From Chloroflexota bacterium (GTDB lineage Bacteria > Chloroflexota > Dehalococcoidia > GIF9 > UBA5629): DNA of 6,938 nucleotides. Positions 5,085-6,938 of the stretch are shown here, piece after piece. The DNA lies in assembly GCA_026389635.1 (NCBI GenBank), contig JAPLHM010000175.1, forward strand, positions 1-6,938. The letters run 5' to 3'. How positions within the stretch are numbered: position 1 is the stretch's first letter; each line of letters opens with the position of its first letter. The translations under genes were made by a program, and so were the position numbers. The notes below the pieces were generated by a model. That model made no database searches, was not told where the DNA came from, and saw only the letters and a list, made by a program, of their open reading frames with translations.

Positions 5085-6302
5085 TTGAGTTTCGAAATCT
5101 TCAATCTCCATCCGAGCATCATGGAAGGTGTGCGGGCGCAGGGTTACACTGAGCCCACCCCTATCCAGGTGCAGGCCATCCCACCCATCATGCAGGGGCG
5201 CGATATCATCGGCCTGGCGCAGACCGGCACGGGCAAGACGGCAGCCTTCGTGCTGCCGGTGCTGGACCGACTGCTGAAGCTGCAGCGCGGACGCATAGGC
5301 GCCGCCGTCATCTCCCCCACCCGCGAACTGGCAGAGCAAACCTGCGAGGCGGTCGACGCGCTGGCAAAGTACACAAACCTCAAGAGCATCTCCATATACG
5401 GCGGCGTAGGCATGGAACAGCAGGTGCGCAGGCTGCGCAGCGGCGTGGATATCATCGTGGCCTGCCCGGGCCGCCTGCTCGACCATATTTGGAAAAGCAC
5501 TATCGACCTGTCCTTCCTCGAGATGTTGGTCATCGACGAGGCGGACCGCATGTTCGACATGGGTTTCCTGCCCGACATCAGGAGCATACTGAGGTGCCTT
5601 GTCAGACCTCGCCAGACTATGCTTTTCTCTGCCACCATGCCGCCCGATATACGCAGGCTGGTGCAGGAGGCTTTGCGCATCCCTGTTACGGTGCAGATCG
5701 GGCATTCGGCGCCGGTGGATTCTGTATCCCATAGCATCTATCCCGTAAAACAGCACCTCAAGACAAAATTGCTGACGGCGGTGCTGCGCAGCTTCGAGAC
5801 CGATTCGGTGCTGGTCTTCACACGCACCAAACACCGCGCCGACCGCGTAGCCCTGCAACTCAAGAGGACGGGCTTCAGAGCTACGGCTCTGCATGGCGAC
5901 CTGGCGCAGAACAGGCGCCAGGCGGCGTTGGACGGCTTCCGCGACGGCTCGGTCAAGATATTGGTAGCCACGGATATCGCGGCCCGCGGCATAGACGTCC
6001 TGAGCATCTCGCACGTTATCAACTTGGACATGCCGGAGAACGTGGATGCCTATACGCACCGCATCGGCCGCACGGGCCGCATTGACCAGAAAGGTGATGC
6101 CCTGACATTTGTCACGGCTGCCGACGCCGCCGTGGTGAGAGAAATAGAAGAGGTGCTCAAAGCGCCGCTGGAACGCCGCAAGCTGCAGGGGTTCGATTAT
6201 AATGCCGCGGCTCCCGAGATACCCGCTGACGCGCCGCGGCGCCCAGCAGGTGGTGGACGAACAGGGCAGGGGCAGCGTTCCGGGGGCGCGCGCAGGCGTT
6301 AG
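5085..6302 (+). CDS. RhlE-like DEAD-box ATP-dependent RNA helicase
   Basis: A 405-residue RNA helicase (420 if started at ATG 5040) that uses ATP to open short RNA duplexes, typically in ribosome assembly, RNA decay or cold adaptation. All core motifs are present (TTG numbering): Q motif GYTEPTPIQ (20-28), motif I AQTGTGKT (45-52), Ia PTRELA (78-83), Ib CPGR (127-130, Cys where Thr is usual), II DEAD (151-154), III SAT (182-184), IV VLVFTRTK (242-249), V ATDIAARGID (295-304) and VI HRIGRTGR (325-332). A short Arg/Gly-rich tail (from about 380) probably binds RNA non-specifically. The TTG start is preferred because the product begins SFEIFNLHPSI, as RhlE relatives do, and a ribosome site precedes it. 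The gene ends 7 bases from the convergent TetR gene. Confidence 0.95.
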   Translation: MSFEIFNLHPSIMEGVRAQGYTEPTPIQVQAIPPIMQGRDIIGLAQTGTGKTAAFVLPVLDRLLKLQRGRIGAAVISPTRELAEQTCEAVDALAKYTNLKSISIYGGVGMEQQVRRLRSGVDIIVACPGRLLDHIWKSTIDLSFLEMLVIDEADRMFDMGFLPDIRSILRCLVRPRQTMLFSATMPPDIRRLVQEALRIPVTVQIGHSAPVDSVSHSIYPVKQHLKTKLLTAVLRSFETDSVLVFTRTKHRADRVALQLKRTGFRATALHGDLAQNRRQAALDGFRDGSVKILVATDIAARGIDVLSISHVINLDMPENVDAYTHRIGRTGRIDQKGDALTFVTAADAAVVREIEEVLKAPLERRKLQGFDYNAAAPEIPADAPRRPAGGGRTGQGQRSGGARRR

Positions 6303-6319
6303 ACGCCCGTTATTTCTTG
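6295..6319 (+). terminator. Terminator-like hairpin at the helicase stop codon
   Basis: GGCGT (6295-6299) and ACGCC (6303-6307) form a 5-pair GC-rich stem whose 3-base loop is the helicase stop codon TAG. It is followed by the T-rich stretch GTTATTTCTT. The same bases also belong to a longer alternative pairing, GCAGGCG (6292-6298) with CGCCTGC (6320-6326). The stem is short and the T-run is interrupted, so this is a weak intrinsic terminator at best. Confidence 0.3.
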
Positions 6320-6903
6320 CGCCTGCCCATAATGCCGTAGAGCATGATATCCAGTATGGCCGAGTAAATGCGTCCTACCGACATGCCGTGCGACAGCACC
6401 AGCGGGCTCTCGGCAACGTAAAGCGTCGCCTCCGAAAGTATCGTCTGCACCAGGTTCCAGTCTGTCTCCGATGGTGTGATCAGGCCTTCCCGTTTGGCCG
6501 CGTTGAAAACACGCCTGTATATCTCGCGGATCGAGGACAGGCGCGCGATCTGGTATTCGGCGAATATCTCGGGGTAAAGCTGCTTTAGCTCGATGATGCG
6601 GGTGGAAAGGTCCCCCTTGGGCAGTAAACCCACCGCCTCCTTGATCAGCGCCGCGGATTTTTCCGTATCATAATCCTTGTGCCTGTCAAGGCTGGCCAGC
6701 GCCTCGTTGATCACGGCAACCATGCGCATCATGCTGGCCCTCACCAGGTGTCTTTTATCTTTAAAGTAGCGGTACACGGTAGCCCGCGTCAGTCCGCAGC
6801 GCGCCGCAACATCCTCGACAGTGGTTTTCTTTATGCCGTGGGCAAGGAAGACGTGCAGGGCGGCCTCGATGATCTTTTCCTCTGTCTGCTTGTATTCAGG
6901 CAT
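6310..6903 (-). CDS. TetR/AcrR-family transcriptional regulator
   Basis: A 197-residue one-component repressor of typical TetR length. The N-terminal DNA-binding domain is clear: IIEAALHVFLAHGIKKTTVE (11-30) leads into the helix-turn-helix DVAARCGLTRATVYRYFKDK (31-50). The rest (51-197) is a helical ligand-binding and dimerisation domain whose sequence does not reveal the ligand; the last residues, MGRRKK, are basic. No target gene lies beside it in the window, since it converges on the helicase; a divergent partner may lie beyond the right edge. An operator-like palindrome sits just upstream, suggesting autoregulation. The ATG at 6903 has no Shine-Dalgarno site at a useful distance. Confidence 0.94.
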   Translation of the reverse strand: MPEYKQTEEKIIEAALHVFLAHGIKKTTVEDVAARCGLTRATVYRYFKDKRHLVRASMMRMVAVINEALASLDRHKDYDTEKSAALIKEAVGLLPKGDLSTRIIELKQLYPEIFAEYQIARLSSIREIYRRVFNAAKREGLITPSETDWNLVQTILSEATLYVAESPLVLSHGMSVGRIYSAILDIMLYGIMGRRKK

Positions 6904-6906
6904 GAT

Positions 6907-6931
6907 ATGATATTAACATACCTTGTATCAT
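6907..6931. promoter_or_regulatory. Operator-like palindromes upstream of the TetR gene
   Basis: ATAC (6918-6921) and GTAT (6925-6928) are inverted around CTT. An outer pair, ATGATA (6907-6912) and TATCAT (6926-6931), is inverted around 13 bases. Both lie between or overlap the candidate -35 and -10, the usual place for a self-repressing TetR operator. Confidence 0.4.
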
Positions 6932-6938
6932 TTGACTA
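6910..6938 (-). promoter_or_regulatory. Candidate TetR gene promoter giving a leaderless transcript
   Basis: On the minus strand TAGTCA (6938-6933) and TAATAT (6915-6910) are spaced by 17 bases. The -10 ends 6 bases before the ATG at 6903, so transcription would start at or next to the A of the start codon. That fits the lack of a ribosome binding site. Both hexamers match consensus at only four of six positions. Confidence 0.3.

Noticed and set aside
5082..6059. A 325-codon open frame antisense to the helicase
   Set aside because: It lies fully inside the motif-complete helicase gene, is rich in His, Arg and Gln as expected for the complement of GC-rich coding DNA, and shows no domain or ribosome site.

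Overview
The window is ordinary bacterial chromosome with a moderately high G+C content. It is densely coded on both strands, and strong Shine-Dalgarno sites (AAGGAGGT-like) precede most genes. No rRNA, tRNA, mobile element, CRISPR array or phage gene is visible. The phosphofructokinase belongs to the 'group III' PFKs that are common in Chloroflexota, Actinobacteria and some other anaerobes. With the overall gene style, this suggests an environmental, probably anaerobic bacterium of Chloroflexota/Dehalococcoidia type. That placement is an impression; no marker gene fixes it.

Layout. (1) 1-259, plus strand: the likely tail of an upstream gene, then a 59-codon gene of unknown function with a near-perfect ribosome binding site. 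(2) 363-2338, minus strand, read right to left: a membrane-anchored protein with an uninterrupted Gly-x-x-x repeat, a DedA-family membrane protein and a SpoU/TrmH-family RNA 2'-O-methyltransferase. Spacing is tight and the last pair overlaps by ATGA, so this is probably one transcription unit. (3) 2339-2494: a divergent control region. (4) 2495-3820, plus strand: a 62-residue two-helix membrane miniprotein followed 21 bases later by 6-phosphofructokinase (GTG start). (5) 3846-4847, minus strand: a coiled coil-PAS-GGDEF diguanylate cyclase with a good sigma70-type promoter (TTGACA-17-TACATT), convergent with pfkA. (6) 5085-6302, plus strand: an RhlE-like DEAD-box RNA helicase, probably starting at TTG. 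(7) 6310-6903, minus strand: a TetR-family repressor that converges on the helicase with only 7 bases between stop codons. It has an operator-like palindrome and possibly a leaderless start at the right edge.

How the genes fit together. Most are independent housekeeping or regulatory functions: glycolysis, rRNA/tRNA modification, RNA remodelling, c-di-GMP signalling. I do not see a defence or mobile system. The least explained parts are the Gly-x-x-x zipper membrane protein beside DedA, the apparent non-AUG start that would give DedA a further membrane helix, and the two small proteins (59 and 62 residues). I found no clearly new multi-gene system. The zipper protein-DedA pair is the best candidate for something undescribed.
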